Below, piece after piece: positions 17,241 to 27,049 of a DNA stretch of 64,000 nucleotides. The DNA is from Pseudoprimorskyibacter insulae. Lineage in GTDB: Bacteria > Pseudomonadota > Alphaproteobacteria > Rhodobacterales > Rhodobacteraceae. Location of the stretch: positions 124,001-188,000 of the forward strand of contig NZ_OMOJ01000005.1 of NCBI RefSeq assembly GCF_900302505.1, in the 5' to 3' direction. The notes under the pieces were generated by a model. That model was not told the DNA's origin. It was given only the letters and a program-made list of their open reading frames with translations, and ran no database searches. Every line of letters starts with the position of its first letter. The stretch's first letter is position 1. The position numbers and the translations under genes were made by a program.

Positions 17241-18691
17241 GAGCGGATCTCTCTCCATTTGCGGCCATCGCGGTGCATTAGCATCAGGGCATCATCCGGC
17301 CCGGTGCTGCCCGAGTCATAAGGTTTCGGCACTTCGCCGCGACGGGTCCAGCCTTCGATGATCGGATCGGTCCAGGCCCATGCCGCCTCAACCTCATCGC
17401 CGCGCATGAACAGCGTCTGGTTGCCGCGGATCACATCCATGATCAGCCGCTCATAGGCGTCCGGCACTTCCTCGGCCTCGGGGCCAAGCGCATCGGCAAA
17501 GGTCATATCAAGCGGCACGTCGATCAGGCGCATCCCGCCCGGCCCCGGCTCTTTGATGGTCACGCCCAGCGTGATTCCTTCGTTCGGCTGCAACTGAATG
17601 GCCAGCACGTTGCGATGGCGGCCCGCGTCCTCTTCAAAGATCGAATGCGGCGTGTCCTTGAACACCACCACGATTTCCGAGCTGCGCGATTTCAGCCGCT
17701 TGCCCGTCCGCAGGTAAAACGGTGTCCCTGCCCAACGCCAGTTTGAGATATGGCATTTCAGCGCCACGAAGCTTTCCGTGGTCGAACGCGGGTTTTCCAC
17801 GTGGTCACGATAGCCCGGTTGCGTGTCGGTCGCGCCATATTGGCCGCGCACGATGTGATGATAATCCACCGGCTCCAACGCACGGATGACTTTGAGCTTT
17901 TCATCGCGCACTGCGTCCGGTTCGAACCGTGCGGGCGGCTCCATCGCGATCAGGCACAGCAGCTGCATCAGGTGGTTCTGCACCATATCGCGCATCGCAC
18001 CCGAAGTGTCATAATACCCGCCGCGTCCGCCAACGCCCACGGTTTCGGCCACGGTGATCTGAATGTGATCGACGTATTGGCTATTCCATAGCGGCTCAAA
18101 CAACATATTGCCAAAGCGCACCGCCATCAGGTTCTGAACGGTTTCTTTGCCAAGATAATGGTCAATCCGGTAGATCTGCGTCTCGTCGAAATGCTGCGCC
18201 AATGTTTTGTTCAGGGCGCGGGCAGTCTCAAGGTTCTTGCCGAACGGCTTTTCCACCACGATCCGGCTTTCGGGGGTCGCCAGCCCATAATTGTGCAGCC
18301 GTTCCGCAATATCGCCAAACAGCGCCGGTGCGACCGAGAAATAGAAGGCCCGCACGATGCCATCGCGCATCCGACCGGCCAGATCATCCCACCCGCCAGT
18401 GCCACGCGCATCAATCGTGACATAGCCAATGTGCTTAAGGAATTCGTCCAGCGTGCCATCTTCGCAATGACGCCCGCCCCCAAATTCCACGATCGCCTCG
18501 CGCACGAAGGTGCGATAGCTGTCGTCGTCCATTTCGGACCGGGCCGCGCCAACAATCGTGGCTTCCCCCGGCATTTGCCCAGAACAGAAACGCCGGAACA
18601 GCCCCGGCAGAATTTTTCGCCGCGCCAGATCGCCAGTGCCGCCAAAAATCACAAGGTCGAACGGATCGACAGGAATAACGCGTGAGACCAT
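17237..18691 (-). CDS. zwf: Glucose-6-phosphate 1-dehydrogenase
   Basis: First enzyme of the Entner-Doudoroff and oxidative pentose phosphate routes (G6P + NAD(P)+ to 6-phosphogluconolactone). The 484-residue product has the dinucleotide motif FGGTGDLARRKI near the N-terminus and the active-site signature RIDHYLGKETVQNL. ATG at 18691 (MVSRVIPVDPFDLV) is preceded by GGAG; the frame stays open to 18808, but that extension covers the operator. First gene of zwf-pgl-pgi, with a perfect CceR-like palindrome 34 bp upstream. Confidence 0.95.
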   Translation of the reverse strand: MVSRVIPVDPFDLVIFGGTGDLARRKILPGLFRRFCSGQMPGEATIVGAARSEMDDDSYRTFVREAIVEFGGGRHCEDGTLDEFLKHIGYVTIDARGTGGWDDLAGRMRDGIVRAFYFSVAPALFGDIAERLHNYGLATPESRIVVEKPFGKNLETARALNKTLAQHFDETQIYRIDHYLGKETVQNLMAVRFGNMLFEPLWNSQYVDHIQITVAETVGVGGRGGYYDTSGAMRDMVQNHLMQLLCLIAMEPPARFEPDAVRDEKLKVIRALEPVDYHHIVRGQYGATDTQPGYRDHVENPRSTTESFVALKCHISNWRWAGTPFYLRTGKRLKSRSSEIVVVFKDTPHSIFEEDAGRHRNVLAIQLQPNEGITLGVTIKEPGPGGMRLIDVPLDMTFADALGPEAEEVPDAYERLIMDVIRGNQTLFMRGDEVEAAWAWTDPIIEGWTRRGEVPKPYDSGSTGPDDALMLMHRDGRKWREIRS

Positions 18692-18724
18692 GGACCAAAT
18701 GCTCCGTATTGTGTGATCTGCGCC

Positions 18725-18738
18725 CGTTAGCGCTAACG
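18725..18738. promoter_or_regulatory. CceR/PckR-type operator upstream of zwf
   Basis: CGTTAGCGCTAACG is a perfect 14-bp palindrome, 34 bp before zwf and about 142 bp before the divergent radical SAM gene. The core GTTAGCGCTAAC is the CceR/PckR motif known from Rhodobacter and rhizobia, where zwf is a target. Confidence 0.75.
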
Positions 18739-18880
18739 AGTGTTGCTTTAAACCAAGCCGATCCGAATGTCTAACACTGATGCCATCATCACAATGGCGT
18801 TTTGCCAAGGCATCAGCACTGGTTGGGCAGGACAGGCCGCGCTAATTATCTCTCGCAGAGACGGCAAAGGCAAAACTTTG

Positions 18881-19831
18881 ATGAAAGATTCGACGCAGCA
18901 CACCGCGAATGCGGGTAAATTTCGGGATCCGCTGAAAACCGCAGCAGGCGAAGACCGCGCCCGCGTGGCCTTGACCCGGCCTGAAACGCTTTGGTTCAAC
19001 ACCGGCACGCTGTGCAACATCGAATGCAGCAACTGCTATATTGAAAGTTCGCCCGAAAACGATCGTCTTGTTTATCTGACCGCAGATGAGGTGGTGGGCT
19101 ATCTGGATCAAATCGCCGAACGTGGCTGGCCGATCCGCGAAATCGCCTTCACCGGGGGCGAGCCGTTCATGAACCCCGACATTATCGCCATGCTGCGCGA
19201 CGCCTTGCAGCGCGGCTTTGAGGTGTTGGTGCTGACCAATGCCATGCGCCCGATGATGCGGCCCCGCGTACAGGCCGGGCTTGCGCAATTGGCCGCCGAA
19301 TTTGGGCAGCACCTGACGCTGCGCGTCTCGCTCGACCATTGGCGGCGCGACTTTCACGACAAAGAACGCGGCGCGGGCAGCTTTGACAAAACCCTTCGCG
19401 GCATGCGCTGGCTGAAGGAAACCGGACTTCAAATGACGGTGGCGGGCCGCAGCCTTTGGCACGAGGATGAGGCCGAAACCCGCGCCGGATTTGCCGAGTT
19501 GTTCATGGCCGAAGACTTTGCCATCGACGCCCTAAACCCTGCGCAAACGGTGATTTTCCCCGAGATGGATTTGACCGTTGAAGTGCCGGAAATCACCACG
19601 GCCTGTTGGGGCATTCTTGGCAAAACGCCCGACAGCGTGATGTGCGCCTCCTCGCGGATGGTGGTCAAACGCAAAGGGGCCGCTCCATCGGTCGTGGCCT
19701 GCACCTTGCTGCCCTACGACACCGCGTTTGATCTTGGCGCCACCTTGGCTGAGGCCGAAGCCGACGTGCCACTCAACCATCCCCATTGCGCCAAGTTCTG
19801 CGTGCTTGGCGGGGCAAGTTGTTCTGCCTAG
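18881..19831 (+). CDS. Radical SAM protein of unknown specificity
   Basis: A 316-residue radical SAM enzyme. The 4Fe-4S/SAM motif CNIECSNC (C45, C49, C52; CX3CX2C) follows LWFNTGTL, and FTGGEPFMN is the SAM-binding glycine motif. The C-terminal third has further cysteines (ACWGILG, VMCASSR, VACTLL, HPHCAKFCVLGGASC), consistent with a SPASM-like extra iron-sulphur cluster. ATG at 18881 is chosen because everything upstream lacks similarity; its AAGG site is modest. It is divergent from zwf with the CceR-type operator between them. I do not recognise the substrate; SPASM-type members often modify peptides, but no peptide gene was found next to it. Confidence 0.8.
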   Translation: MKDSTQHTANAGKFRDPLKTAAGEDRARVALTRPETLWFNTGTLCNIECSNCYIESSPENDRLVYLTADEVVGYLDQIAERGWPIREIAFTGGEPFMNPDIIAMLRDALQRGFEVLVLTNAMRPMMRPRVQAGLAQLAAEFGQHLTLRVSLDHWRRDFHDKERGAGSFDKTLRGMRWLKETGLQMTVAGRSLWHEDEAETRAGFAELFMAEDFAIDALNPAQTVIFPEMDLTVEVPEITTACWGILGKTPDSVMCASSRMVVKRKGAAPSVVACTLLPYDTAFDLGATLAEAEADVPLNHPHCAKFCVLGGASCSA

Positions 19832-19861
19832 ATGGTCCTGCTCCACCAGCCGTGCGCGTTT

Positions 19862-20956
19862 TTAACTCGGACGACTGATTGTGCCCCCCGCAACGGCAGC
19901 CCGAACTCCGGTCGTGCTGGGTGCAGAAGTCGGAAGCCCCCGCGCCACACGCACCGCCAGATAGGCAAACGCCTGCGCCTCAAGCATATCGCCGTCCAGC
20001 CCGATCGCCTCAACCGGTTCCACCGGGCAATCCAGCCCGGCGGCCAGCATTTGCATCATCACCGGGTTGTGCCGCCCGCCGCCCGTGACCAGAACGCGTT
20101 CCGGCTCGCTCGGGCAATGTTCAATCCCGATCATGACGGCGGTCGCGGCCATTGCCGTCATGGTCGCGGCGGCGTCGGCATCGCTCAACTCTCGCACCAG
20201 ATCCAGCATCAACGCGAAATCGTCCCGGTCGAGCGATTTCGGCGGAAGTTTGCGAAAATAGGCATCGTCCAAGAACAGCTCCAACGCGCCTTCTTCTACC
20301 TTGCCCTTTGCCGCCAAAGCCCCGTCCTTGTCATAGGCCCGCCCCAGCCGTTCCTGAAGCAGATCATTCAGCGGCGCATTCGCCGGCCCTGTGTCAAAGG
20401 CCAGCAAGGCATCGGGTTTTTCCGGCCTATCAATGCTCGGGTCGACCCAGGTCAGGTTTCCAACGCCGCCAAGGTTCAAAAATACGACCGGTGCGCGCAG
20501 CTTGGCCCAACGGGCGCAGGCGTGATGAAAGAATGGTGCAAGCGGCGCCCCTTCCCCACCAAGCGCGACATCCGCACTGCGAAAATCCCAAACCACTGGT
20601 TTTTGCAGTGTTTCGGCCAAGGCCTGCCCATCGCCCAATTGATGCGTTCCCCTGCCCTTTGGGTCATGCGCCAATGTCTGACCGTGGAACCCGACGATCT
20701 GCGCCGCCTCAAATGGGTTTAAAACCTCAGCGTGGACGGAATGGGTGACATCCAGCGCGGCGTCCAAATCATCGCCCGGCCATTTGCCCAAAGCAGCCCG
20801 TAAAATTGCCCGCTCCTCTGGCCGATATTCGCGATAAGCCGTCGCGCCGAAGGTCAGAACATCGCGCCCGTCGGTCTGCACCATAGCAGCATCGACACCA
20901 TCCAACGAAGTACCGGACATCGCGCCCACCGCCCAAACAGGATCTGGCCCCAACAT
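19862..20956 (-). CDS. anmK: Anhydro-N-acetylmuramic acid kinase
   Basis: Phosphorylates and opens 1,6-anhydro-MurNAc in peptidoglycan recycling, giving MurNAc-6-phosphate. The 364-residue protein starts with the AnmK signature [16 protein letters not shown] and has the ATPase-fold motifs [37 protein letters not shown] and [17 protein letters not shown] at 20956 has AAGGGGAAGAGA upstream; an open stretch to 21004 reaches into the tyrS leader and is not used. Divergent from tyrS with 62 bp between start codons, an arrangement common in Rhodobacterales. Confidence 0.93.
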   Translation of the reverse strand: MLGPDPVWAVGAMSGTSLDGVDAAMVQTDGRDVLTFGATAYREYRPEERAILRAALGKWPGDDLDAALDVTHSVHAEVLNPFEAAQIVGFHGQTLAHDPKGRGTHQLGDGQALAETLQKPVVWDFRSADVALGGEGAPLAPFFHHACARWAKLRAPVVFLNLGGVGNLTWVDPSIDRPEKPDALLAFDTGPANAPLNDLLQERLGRAYDKDGALAAKGKVEEGALELFLDDAYFRKLPPKSLDRDDFALMLDLVRELSDADAAATMTAMAATAVMIGIEHCPSEPERVLVTGGGRHNPVMMQMLAAGLDCPVEPVEAIGLDGDMLEAQAFAYLAVRVARGLPTSAPSTTGVRAAVAGGTISRPS

Positions 20957-21018
20957 TCTCTTCCCCTTAGCGGTCAGCCACCTTATAGGTGCGGACGCAA
21001 TCATAAAGGGGAACGCCC

Positions 21019-22269
21019 ATGACCTACCATCCCAAATCGGACTTCCTGCATGTCATGATGGAACGCGGCTATCTGGCCGATTGTACCGACTATCAAGGCC
21101 TGGACGATGCGCTGACCAATGGGGTGGTAACGGCTTATATCGGGTATGATGCCACGGCCAAATCCCTGCATGTCGGGCATTTGCTGAACATCATGATGCT
21201 GCGCTGGTTGCAAAAGACCGGTCATCGCCCGATTACCTTGATGGGCGGCGGCACCACAAAGGTCGGTGACCCGTCGTTCCGATCGGACGAACGCCCCTTG
21301 TTGGGCCCAGAGCAGATCGACGCGAACATTGATGGCATGAAACAGGTTTTTGCCAAATACCTAGCCTATGGCGATGGGCCGTCCGACGCCCTGATGCTGA
21401 ACAATGCTGAGTGGTTGGATGGTTTGAACTACCTCGAATTCCTACGCGACATCGGGCGCCATTTCAGCGTCAATCGCATGTTGTCGTTTGAGTCGGTCAA
21501 GTCGCGTCTGGATCGCGAGCAATCGCTTAGTTTTCTTGAATTTAACTATATGATCCTCCAGGCATATGATTTCCTTGAACTCAATCGCCGTTACAGCTGT
21601 GTCTTGCAGATGGGCGGCTCCGATCAATGGGGCAATATCGTTAACGGCATTGACCTGACACGCCGCGTTTTGGATCATCAGATCTTTGGTCTAACCTCGC
21701 CATTGCTTACCACAAGCGACGGGCGCAAAATGGGCAAAAGTCAGGGCGGAGCAATGTGGCTGAATGCCGATATGCTGAGCCCATACGAGTTTTGGCAATT
21801 CTGGCGAAATTCAACGGACGCCGATGTCGGGCGTTTCCTGAAACTGTACACGGAATTGCCGGTCGATGAATGTGATCGCCTTGGCGCTCTTGCCGGTTCG
21901 GAAATCAACGACGCTAAGATCATATTGGCCAATGAAGTCACCGCGCTCTGCCATGGTGCCGATGCCGCTAGAACGGCCGAAGCCACGGCGCGCGAGGTGT
22001 TTGAAAAGGGCGGCGTTGGAGATGATTTGCCGACGCTAGAACTAACCGCCGACGAAATTGGTGACGGCATTTCAATCGTGCAGTTGATTGTTCGCACGGG
22101 CCTTGCAAAGTCCGGTAAAGATGCCAAGCGCCTGATCGCCGAAAGTGGTGCACGTATCGACGACGCTCCGCTGACAGACTCTGGCATGATGATTGACCAA
22201 GCGACGCTAGCCTCTCCGATAAAGCTGAGTGCGGGTAAAAAACGGCATGCGCTTGTAAAGATTGTGTGA
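21019..22269 (+). CDS. tyrS: Tyrosyl-tRNA synthetase
   Basis: Charges tRNA-Tyr. The 416-residue class I synthetase has HVGH at residues 51-54 (HIGH motif), KMGKS at 237-241 (KMSKS motif), the tyrosine-binding [11 protein letters not shown] segment, and a C-terminal S4-like RNA-binding domain (residues about 350-415). AAAGGGGA precedes the ATG. Third-position GC appears lower than in the flanking metabolic genes. Confidence 0.96.
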   Translation: MTYHPKSDFLHVMMERGYLADCTDYQGLDDALTNGVVTAYIGYDATAKSLHVGHLLNIMMLRWLQKTGHRPITLMGGGTTKVGDPSFRSDERPLLGPEQIDANIDGMKQVFAKYLAYGDGPSDALMLNNAEWLDGLNYLEFLRDIGRHFSVNRMLSFESVKSRLDREQSLSFLEFNYMILQAYDFLELNRRYSCVLQMGGSDQWGNIVNGIDLTRRVLDHQIFGLTSPLLTTSDGRKMGKSQGGAMWLNADMLSPYEFWQFWRNSTDADVGRFLKLYTELPVDECDRLGALAGSEINDAKIILANEVTALCHGADAARTAEATAREVFEKGGVGDDLPTLELTADEIGDGISIVQLIVRTGLAKSGKDAKRLIAESGARIDDAPLTDSGMMIDQATLASPIKLSAGKKRHALVKIV

Positions 22270-22301
22270 TTTCTTGGCACAACTTGCAACTGCAAACCAA
22301 T

Positions 22302-22332
22302 TCGGGCCCGCGTGCTGAGCTGGCCCGATTTT
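22302..22332 (+). terminator. Probable rho-independent terminator of tyrS
   Basis: Stem TCGGGCC/GGCCCGA with a 13-nt loop, followed by four T in five bases, 32 bp after the tyrS stop. The loop is long, so this is moderate support only. The remaining intergenic sequence to 22501 is AT-rich and shows no clear further feature. Confidence 0.55.
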
Positions 22333-22501
22333 CGCTGCCCCTTTTCAACCGGGCAAACAAGCAGCCATACCAGCGACGCGAACGATATGAAAAGCAAAAA
22401 GATCATGCACAAAATATCAACGCGACTCGTTTCCAAACTGTAAACGCACAAAATTAATTTCGTTTACTTGGTGTTAATGTAGCGCCCGTCATCATGCTGA
22501 C

Positions 22502-23674
22502 ATGTCGCAGTCTTTGTTTCAGTCTAACGAATTTGCGCGCAGCATGGCGCATTGTGGGGCGCAGCCATTATGGCTCCCTCACCCGCAAACAGGTTCCTGT
22601 CTCGCTATTCAACGGCGGTTTCCGCTATTGGGGCACGTCACGCTAATTTCCAGAATCCACTCTATTTCAGATGACTGGATCACTGACGCACAAGATTCAA
22701 TCGATGGGACAATCATTTTGAACCCAATTGGAGACGGCGCAGTAAGATCACTCTCTGATCGATGGCTGCGCATTAAAGGGCCTCAAAAAATTGCGACACT
22801 TCGCCTAGATAGACCCCAAACAATGCGATCAAATTTGCACCAAAAATGGCGCAACCGACTAAACAAAGCCACGCGAAACGGGCTTTCGATACAGGTCTGC
22901 AAAATCAAAGACCCCGAAAATATTTGGTTGATGGAACAAGAAAAAAAGCAACAAAAACGTCGCCGATACAGCAATCTGCCAAATGCTTTTCTAACCCTAT
23001 TCGATCAAATCAATCCCGGATCCGCATGGCAAATAACAGCCCATGACAAAACCGGCCCTGTTGCGGGAATGGTGTTTCTATCACACGGAAACGGCGCAAC
23101 ATATCAAGTTGGCTACACTTCTGCGGAAGGGCGCAAATTAAACGCACATAACCTGATCCTATGGTCAGCAATGCGAAGCTTAGCCGGTGCCGGCATCGAA
23201 TCCATAGATCTGGGAATGGTGAACCTGAAATCAAATCGAGGCCTTGCACGGTTCAAACTGGGCACTGGCGCAGATATTCATGCTACCAGCGGATCCTGGG
23301 TATATGTTCCATTTCTCTCCAAGCTGCGAAGATCTTCTCAATCGCCCAGCATCCAAACGCCGCCTGGCCAAAACGCATGGAAGGCGAAGGCAAACAGCAC
23401 ATCATGCGGCACGTCCTTTCCGTCAGGGCCTTGCACACGAATGGAACCGACATCTCGACCCTTTGCTATCTCGGCCGTATCCAGAGCAGAAGATTGGCCG
23501 CCTGTCCAAGTAATGCGCCAGCCCGCTTCTTCTATACTGCCCAGATTTCTCAAGCGCTCCAAAGGCCAAGCTCGCCCATCAATGGCGACCACACGCTCCA
23601 ATGGCGCAATGCCATGTGGCGGCAGATCACCGTTGTACAAAAATGGACGATGCGAGCTGTCGTATTTTGCATAA
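22502..23674 (+). CDS. GNAT/FemAB-like acyl- or aminoacyltransferase with antisense-overlapping tail
   Basis: A 390-residue frame whose first ~280 residues look like a GNAT/FemAB-type transferase: basic HQKWRNRLNKATRNG, then VAGMVFLSHGNGATYQVGYTS and a helix leading to IDLGMVNLKSNRGLARFKLGTG, the pattern of peptidoglycan-bridge-type transferases. The normal C-terminus would be near residue 280 (VPFLSKLRR). The remaining ~110 residues run antisense through the convergent DUF3179 gene and have no family character, so a native stop seems to have been lost. Base use is clearly AT-richer than in neighbouring genes, hinting at different history. The start codon has only a weak ribosome site. Substrate unknown. 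Confidence 0.65.
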   Translation: MSQSLFQSNEFARSMAHCGAQPLWLPHPQTGSCLAIQRRFPLLGHVTLISRIHSISDDWITDAQDSIDGTIILNPIGDGAVRSLSDRWLRIKGPQKIATLRLDRPQTMRSNLHQKWRNRLNKATRNGLSIQVCKIKDPENIWLMEQEKKQQKRRRYSNLPNAFLTLFDQINPGSAWQITAHDKTGPVAGMVFLSHGNGATYQVGYTSAEGRKLNAHNLILWSAMRSLAGAGIESIDLGMVNLKSNRGLARFKLGTGADIHATSGSWVYVPFLSKLRRSSQSPSIQTPPGQNAWKAKANSTSCGTSFPSGPCTRMEPTSRPFAISAVSRAEDWPPVQVMRQPASSILPRFLKRSKGQARPSMATTRSNGAMPCGGRSPLYKNGRCELSYFA

Positions 23675-24300
23675 GGGTTTTGACCATATGGGCGGTCATG
23701 TTGCGGCGTTTGCATAACCAATCCATCAGCGTGTGCGGCGGAAAATTGAGCAAAGCTTTCCGTCCACACAGGCAATTGTTCAAGCCGTTGGCCAGTCATT
23801 TCGCCGACTATGCCCACGCCCAAGGCCTGTTGCCACCAGCTTTCTGTCTGGTGATCGTACATGATCATGTCCGAATTTCTAAGCTTACCCGTGACGCCAA
23901 ACGTCAGGGCGCGGCCGCCTACCACCCCTTTGAAAACTATCACGGAATTGCACAAAGGGCAGAACGTTACTGTAACGGGAGTGTTTGCCACAACATCGTT
24001 CACGATTTCGTGCCAGATCAAGTAGCGGATTGGATAGGCCCGCGCTGGATAGTCAGTGATCTTAAGCACTATCACCGGTTCAGACGGCTTGATCTCTGCC
24101 GCCTCTTGTACCGTTCGAAAACGTGGGTTGGTCAGTGCAGGAATGCCATCTTTTGGCGGCCCGCCCGACAGAATTTCGACCCAGCTCGCGATGGATTTGT
24201 TCGAAAACTCGGTATTTGGCCATTCGTGTCGCCAAAAAGAGGGATCCGCCGAAGACGTATAGGGCAATATCATAGCGATCAAAATGGCAAACAGGCGCAT
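23338..24300 (-). CDS. DUF3179 domain-containing exported protein
   Basis: A 320-residue protein with an N-terminal signal peptide (MRLFAILIAMILPYTSSA) and the complete DUF3179 domain: YLIWHEIVNDVV, the cysteine motif FCPLCNSVIVF, GVTGKLRNSDMIMYD, and ESWWQQALG. The function of DUF3179 is not established. ATG at 24300 has a perfect AGGAGG at good spacing; a longer frame to 24354 lacks one. Its last 337 bp are overlapped on the other strand by the tail of the GNAT-like gene. About 87 bp upstream on the same strand is the PaaI thioesterase gene. Confidence 0.85.
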   Translation of the reverse strand: MRLFAILIAMILPYTSSADPSFWRHEWPNTEFSNKSIASWVEILSGGPPKDGIPALTNPRFRTVQEAAEIKPSEPVIVLKITDYPARAYPIRYLIWHEIVNDVVANTPVTVTFCPLCNSVIVFKGVVGGRALTFGVTGKLRNSDMIMYDHQTESWWQQALGVGIVGEMTGQRLEQLPVWTESFAQFSAAHADGLVMQTPQHDRPYGQNPYAKYDSSHRPFLYNGDLPPHGIAPLERVVAIDGRAWPLERLRNLGSIEEAGWRITWTGGQSSALDTAEIAKGRDVGSIRVQGPDGKDVPHDVLFAFAFHAFWPGGVWMLGD

Positions 24301-24387
24301 GTGACGTCCTCCTACTTGGGATCGTGTACCGGAAAGCGCCGGGAACCAACCCAAAAGGATGTGATCAGCCGTTCGTCAAAACCGCAC

Positions 24388-24810
24388 CTACCGTTTTGGC
24401 GGCAAGGAATAGGTCAAGCTGGCACGGGCGACTGGGGCATCCATCCCTTCGGAAAAGAGCAAGACATCCGTCACGCTCAGCGCGCGCCCAAGTTTCAACA
24501 GACGTGCATGGGCCAAAAGATCGCGGCCAGATTTGGGTTTGCGCATAAAATCGATGGAACAATTGGTTGTTACGGCCAAAGCCTCTCGTCCGATGCGCGA
24601 CATGGTCACAACATAGGCCGCGACATCGGCCAAGGAAAACATCGCCGGGCCAGAGACGGTCCCGCCAGGGCGCAAGTGCCGATCGTCCGCAAACAGGCGC
24701 ATGACCAACATGTCTTCGTCCAATCTGTCGATCCCGAACATGCCTTTCACCTGTGGAAAGACCTCATCCAGAAAGGGTTCCATCTCTTCTTTTGGCAAAA
24801 CGATCTGCAT
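24388..24810 (-). CDS. PaaI-family hotdog thioesterase
   Basis: A 140-residue protein with the hotdog thioesterase pattern: RPGGTVSGPAMFSLADVAAYVV (the HGG...D-type active region) and TTNCSIDFMRKP. It probably hydrolyses an acyl-CoA in the cytoplasm. Divergent from the enoyl-CoA hydratase gene with 56 bp between starts, so the two may share a control region and act on related CoA esters. Confidence 0.82.
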   Translation of the reverse strand: MQIVLPKEEMEPFLDEVFPQVKGMFGIDRLDEDMLVMRLFADDRHLRPGGTVSGPAMFSLADVAAYVVTMSRIGREALAVTTNCSIDFMRKPKSGRDLLAHARLLKLGRALSVTDVLLFSEGMDAPVARASLTYSLPPKR

Positions 24811-24866
24811 GCTTTCCTCCGCTTTCGACGATGGCTAGAGTTGCCTCAGCCAGTCGGGAGGACAAG

Positions 24867-25655
24867 ATGGGAATTCTGGAACGTTGCGACACAAATGCGG
24901 TGGCACATTTGCACTTGAACAGCCCCGAAAGGCTGAACGCGCTATCCGATGAAATGCTTGCGGCTCTGCAGTCAGAATTTGACAAGGTGAAAGACGACCG
25001 CAGCATTCGCGCCATCGTTCTTTCCGGCGCAGGCAAGGCATTTTGCGCAGGGCACGACTTGAAACAGATGACAGCCGGCCGGCAGACAGAAGATGCTGGC
25101 AAGGCCTATTTCAAGGATCTGTTCGACCGATGCGCCAAAATGATGCTGACAATCCGGGCGTTGCCGCAACCGGTGATCGCTCAGGTCCATGGGATCGCGA
25201 CCGCAGCGGGCTGCCAGTTGGTGGCATCATGCGACATGGCGGTTGCGGCGCAGGGCACGCGGTTTGGGGTAAACGGGGTGAACATCGGACTATTTTGTTC
25301 AACACCTATGGTCGCGCTCAGCCGCAACATCCCGCGCAAACAAGCGTTTGAGATGCTAACAACAGGCCATTTCATATCAGCCGAAAAGGCCGAGGCGCTG
25401 GGGCTAATCAACAAGGTTGTCACGCCCGAAGAATTGGCTGGGGCAGCGACCGAACTGGCCGAAACCGTTGCCGCGAAATTGGGCGCCGCCGTCGCCATCG
25501 GCAAAGAGGCGTTCTATAACCAGATCGAGATGCCCATGGCGCAGGCCTATGATTATGCGGGCGATGTGATGGTGCAGAATATGCTTTATCGCGACACTGC
25601 CGAGGGCATCGCGGCATTTCTGGAAAAACGCCCGCCGGATTGGCAACAGTCGTGA
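24867..25655 (+). CDS. Enoyl-CoA hydratase/isomerase family protein
   Basis: A 262-residue crotonase-fold enzyme. Visible motifs: LNSPERLNALSDEM, the first oxyanion region SGAGKAFCAGHDLKQM, and the second, HGIATAAGCQLVASCDMAVAA. The ATG at 24867 has GGGAGGACAAG upstream; an open extension to 24753 overlaps the divergent thioesterase and is rejected. Hydration of 2-enoyl-CoA is the likely activity, but crotonases are diverse and the usual catalytic glutamate pair is not obvious, so an ECHDC3-like or isomerase role is possible. Confidence 0.83.
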   Translation: MGILERCDTNAVAHLHLNSPERLNALSDEMLAALQSEFDKVKDDRSIRAIVLSGAGKAFCAGHDLKQMTAGRQTEDAGKAYFKDLFDRCAKMMLTIRALPQPVIAQVHGIATAAGCQLVASCDMAVAAQGTRFGVNGVNIGLFCSTPMVALSRNIPRKQAFEMLTTGHFISAEKAEALGLINKVVTPEELAGAATELAETVAAKLGAAVAIGKEAFYNQIEMPMAQAYDYAGDVMVQNMLYRDTAEGIAAFLEKRPPDWQQS

Positions 25656-25687
25656 CAAAGCCGTGAAGGCGGATTAAATGCCGCCTC

Positions 25688-27049
25688 ATGACACAAGAGC
25701 TTCATATCGTCGGCGGCGGCATGGCCGGATCCGAGGCAGCCTGGCAGGCGGCCAACATGGGGGTGCGCGTGGTGATCCACGAGATGCGCCCCAAAGTCGA
25801 AACCTTTGCCCACAAGACCGGCAATCTGGGCGAGATGGTGTGCTCCAACTCGTTCCGCTCGGACGATAGCGAGCAAAATGCCGTTGGGCTGCTGCATTGG
25901 GAAATGCGCCGCGCGGGCGGGATCATCATCACCACCGCGCATGAACACCGCCTGCCCGCAGGGGGCGCATTGGCGGTGGACCGAGATCCGTTCGCCGAAA
26001 CGATCACGCGCAAGCTGACCAGCCATCCGAATATCTCGGTCAGTTATGAAGAAGTCACCGAACTGCCAACCGAGGGCCAGTGGATCATCGCCACCGGGCC
26101 GCTCACTTCGTCCAAACTTGGGTCGGCCATTCAGGCCGAAACCGGGTCAGATGCGCTGGCGTTCTTCGATGCGATTGCGCCCATCGTCTACACCGAGTCG
26201 ATCAATATGGATGTGGCGTGGCTGCAGTCGCGCTATGACAAGGGCGAGACGGAGGCCGAGCAAAAGGCCTATCTCAACTGCCCGATGACCAAGCCACAGT
26301 ATGAGGCTTTCATCGACGCGTTGCTGGCCGCCGACAAGACCGAATTCCATGAGGGCGAAACAGCCGGCTATTTCGACGGCTGCCTGCCGATCGAGGTGAT
26401 GGCAGAGCGGGGCCGCGAAACCCTGCGCCATGGCCCGATGAAGCCCGTTGGCCTGACCAACGCCAATGACCCCGAGAATAAGCCCTATGCGGTGGTTCAG
26501 CTGCGCCGCGATAACGCGTTGGGAACGCTCTATAATATTGTCGGTTTCCAGACCAAGATGAAATACGGCGCCCAGACCGAGGTGTTCAAGATGATCCCCG
26601 GCCTGGAGGATGCCAGCTTTGCCCGTCTGGGCGGCATTCACCGCAACACCTTCATCAACTCGCCCACGTTGTTGGACAACCGTTTGCGCATGAAATCGCG
26701 CCCAAATGTGCGGTTTGCTGGCCAGATTACCGGTGTTGAAGGCTATGTGGAAAGCGCCTCAATGGGGCTCGTGGCGGGCCGGATGGCGGCGGCAGAGATG
26801 CTGGGCCTTGATCTGCCCGACGTGCCACAAGACACCGCCCATGGCGCGTTGATCCATCACATCACCGGCGGGGCCGAGGCCAAGACCTTCCAACCGATGA
26901 ACGTAAACTTCGGCCTGTTCCGCCCGCTCGAAGGGCTGCGCGGGGGCCGCCGTGGCCGCAAGGATCGCTACAAGGGCTACACCGACCGCGCGAAATCCGA
27001 TTGGCAGGGCTGGCTAGAGGCGCAATCGCTCCCCATATCTGAGGCATGA
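25688..27049 (+). CDS. trmFO: Methylenetetrahydrofolate-tRNA-(uracil-5-)-methyltransferase TrmFO
   Basis: Makes 5-methyluridine at position 54 of tRNA using methylenetetrahydrofolate and FAD. The 453-residue protein starts with the FAD fold [15 protein letters not shown] and carries TrmFO signatures [27 protein letters not shown] and [15 protein letters not shown], plus AQITGVEGY-like text ([14 protein letters not shown]). Its stop overlaps the start of the next small gene (ATGA), so three genes (trmFO, Pmp3-like, gluQ) are translationally coupled. Confidence 0.95.
   Translation: MTQELHIVGGGMAGSEAAWQAANMGVRVVIHEMRPKVETFAHKTGNLGEMVCSNSFRSDDSEQNAVGLLHWEMRRAGGIIITTAHEHRLPAGGALAVDRDPFAETITRKLTSHPNISVSYEEVTELPTEGQWIIATGPLTSSKLGSAIQAETGSDALAFFDAIAPIVYTESINMDVAWLQSRYDKGETEAEQKAYLNCPMTKPQYEAFIDALLAADKTEFHEGETAGYFDGCLPIEVMAERGRETLRHGPMKPVGLTNANDPENKPYAVVQLRRDNALGTLYNIVGFQTKMKYGAQTEVFKMIPGLEDASFARLGGIHRNTFINSPTLLDNRLRMKSRPNVRFAGQITGVEGYVESASMGLVAGRMAAAEMLGLDLPDVPQDTAHGALIHHITGGAEAKTFQPMNVNFGLFRPLEGLRGGRRGRKDRYKGYTDRAKSDWQGWLEAQSLPISEA

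Noticed and set aside
23161-24918. Plus-strand frame of 585 codons across the GNAT-DUF3179-thioesterase region
   Set aside because: Runs antisense to DUF3179 and thioesterase genes, each with strong family motifs and ribosome sites.
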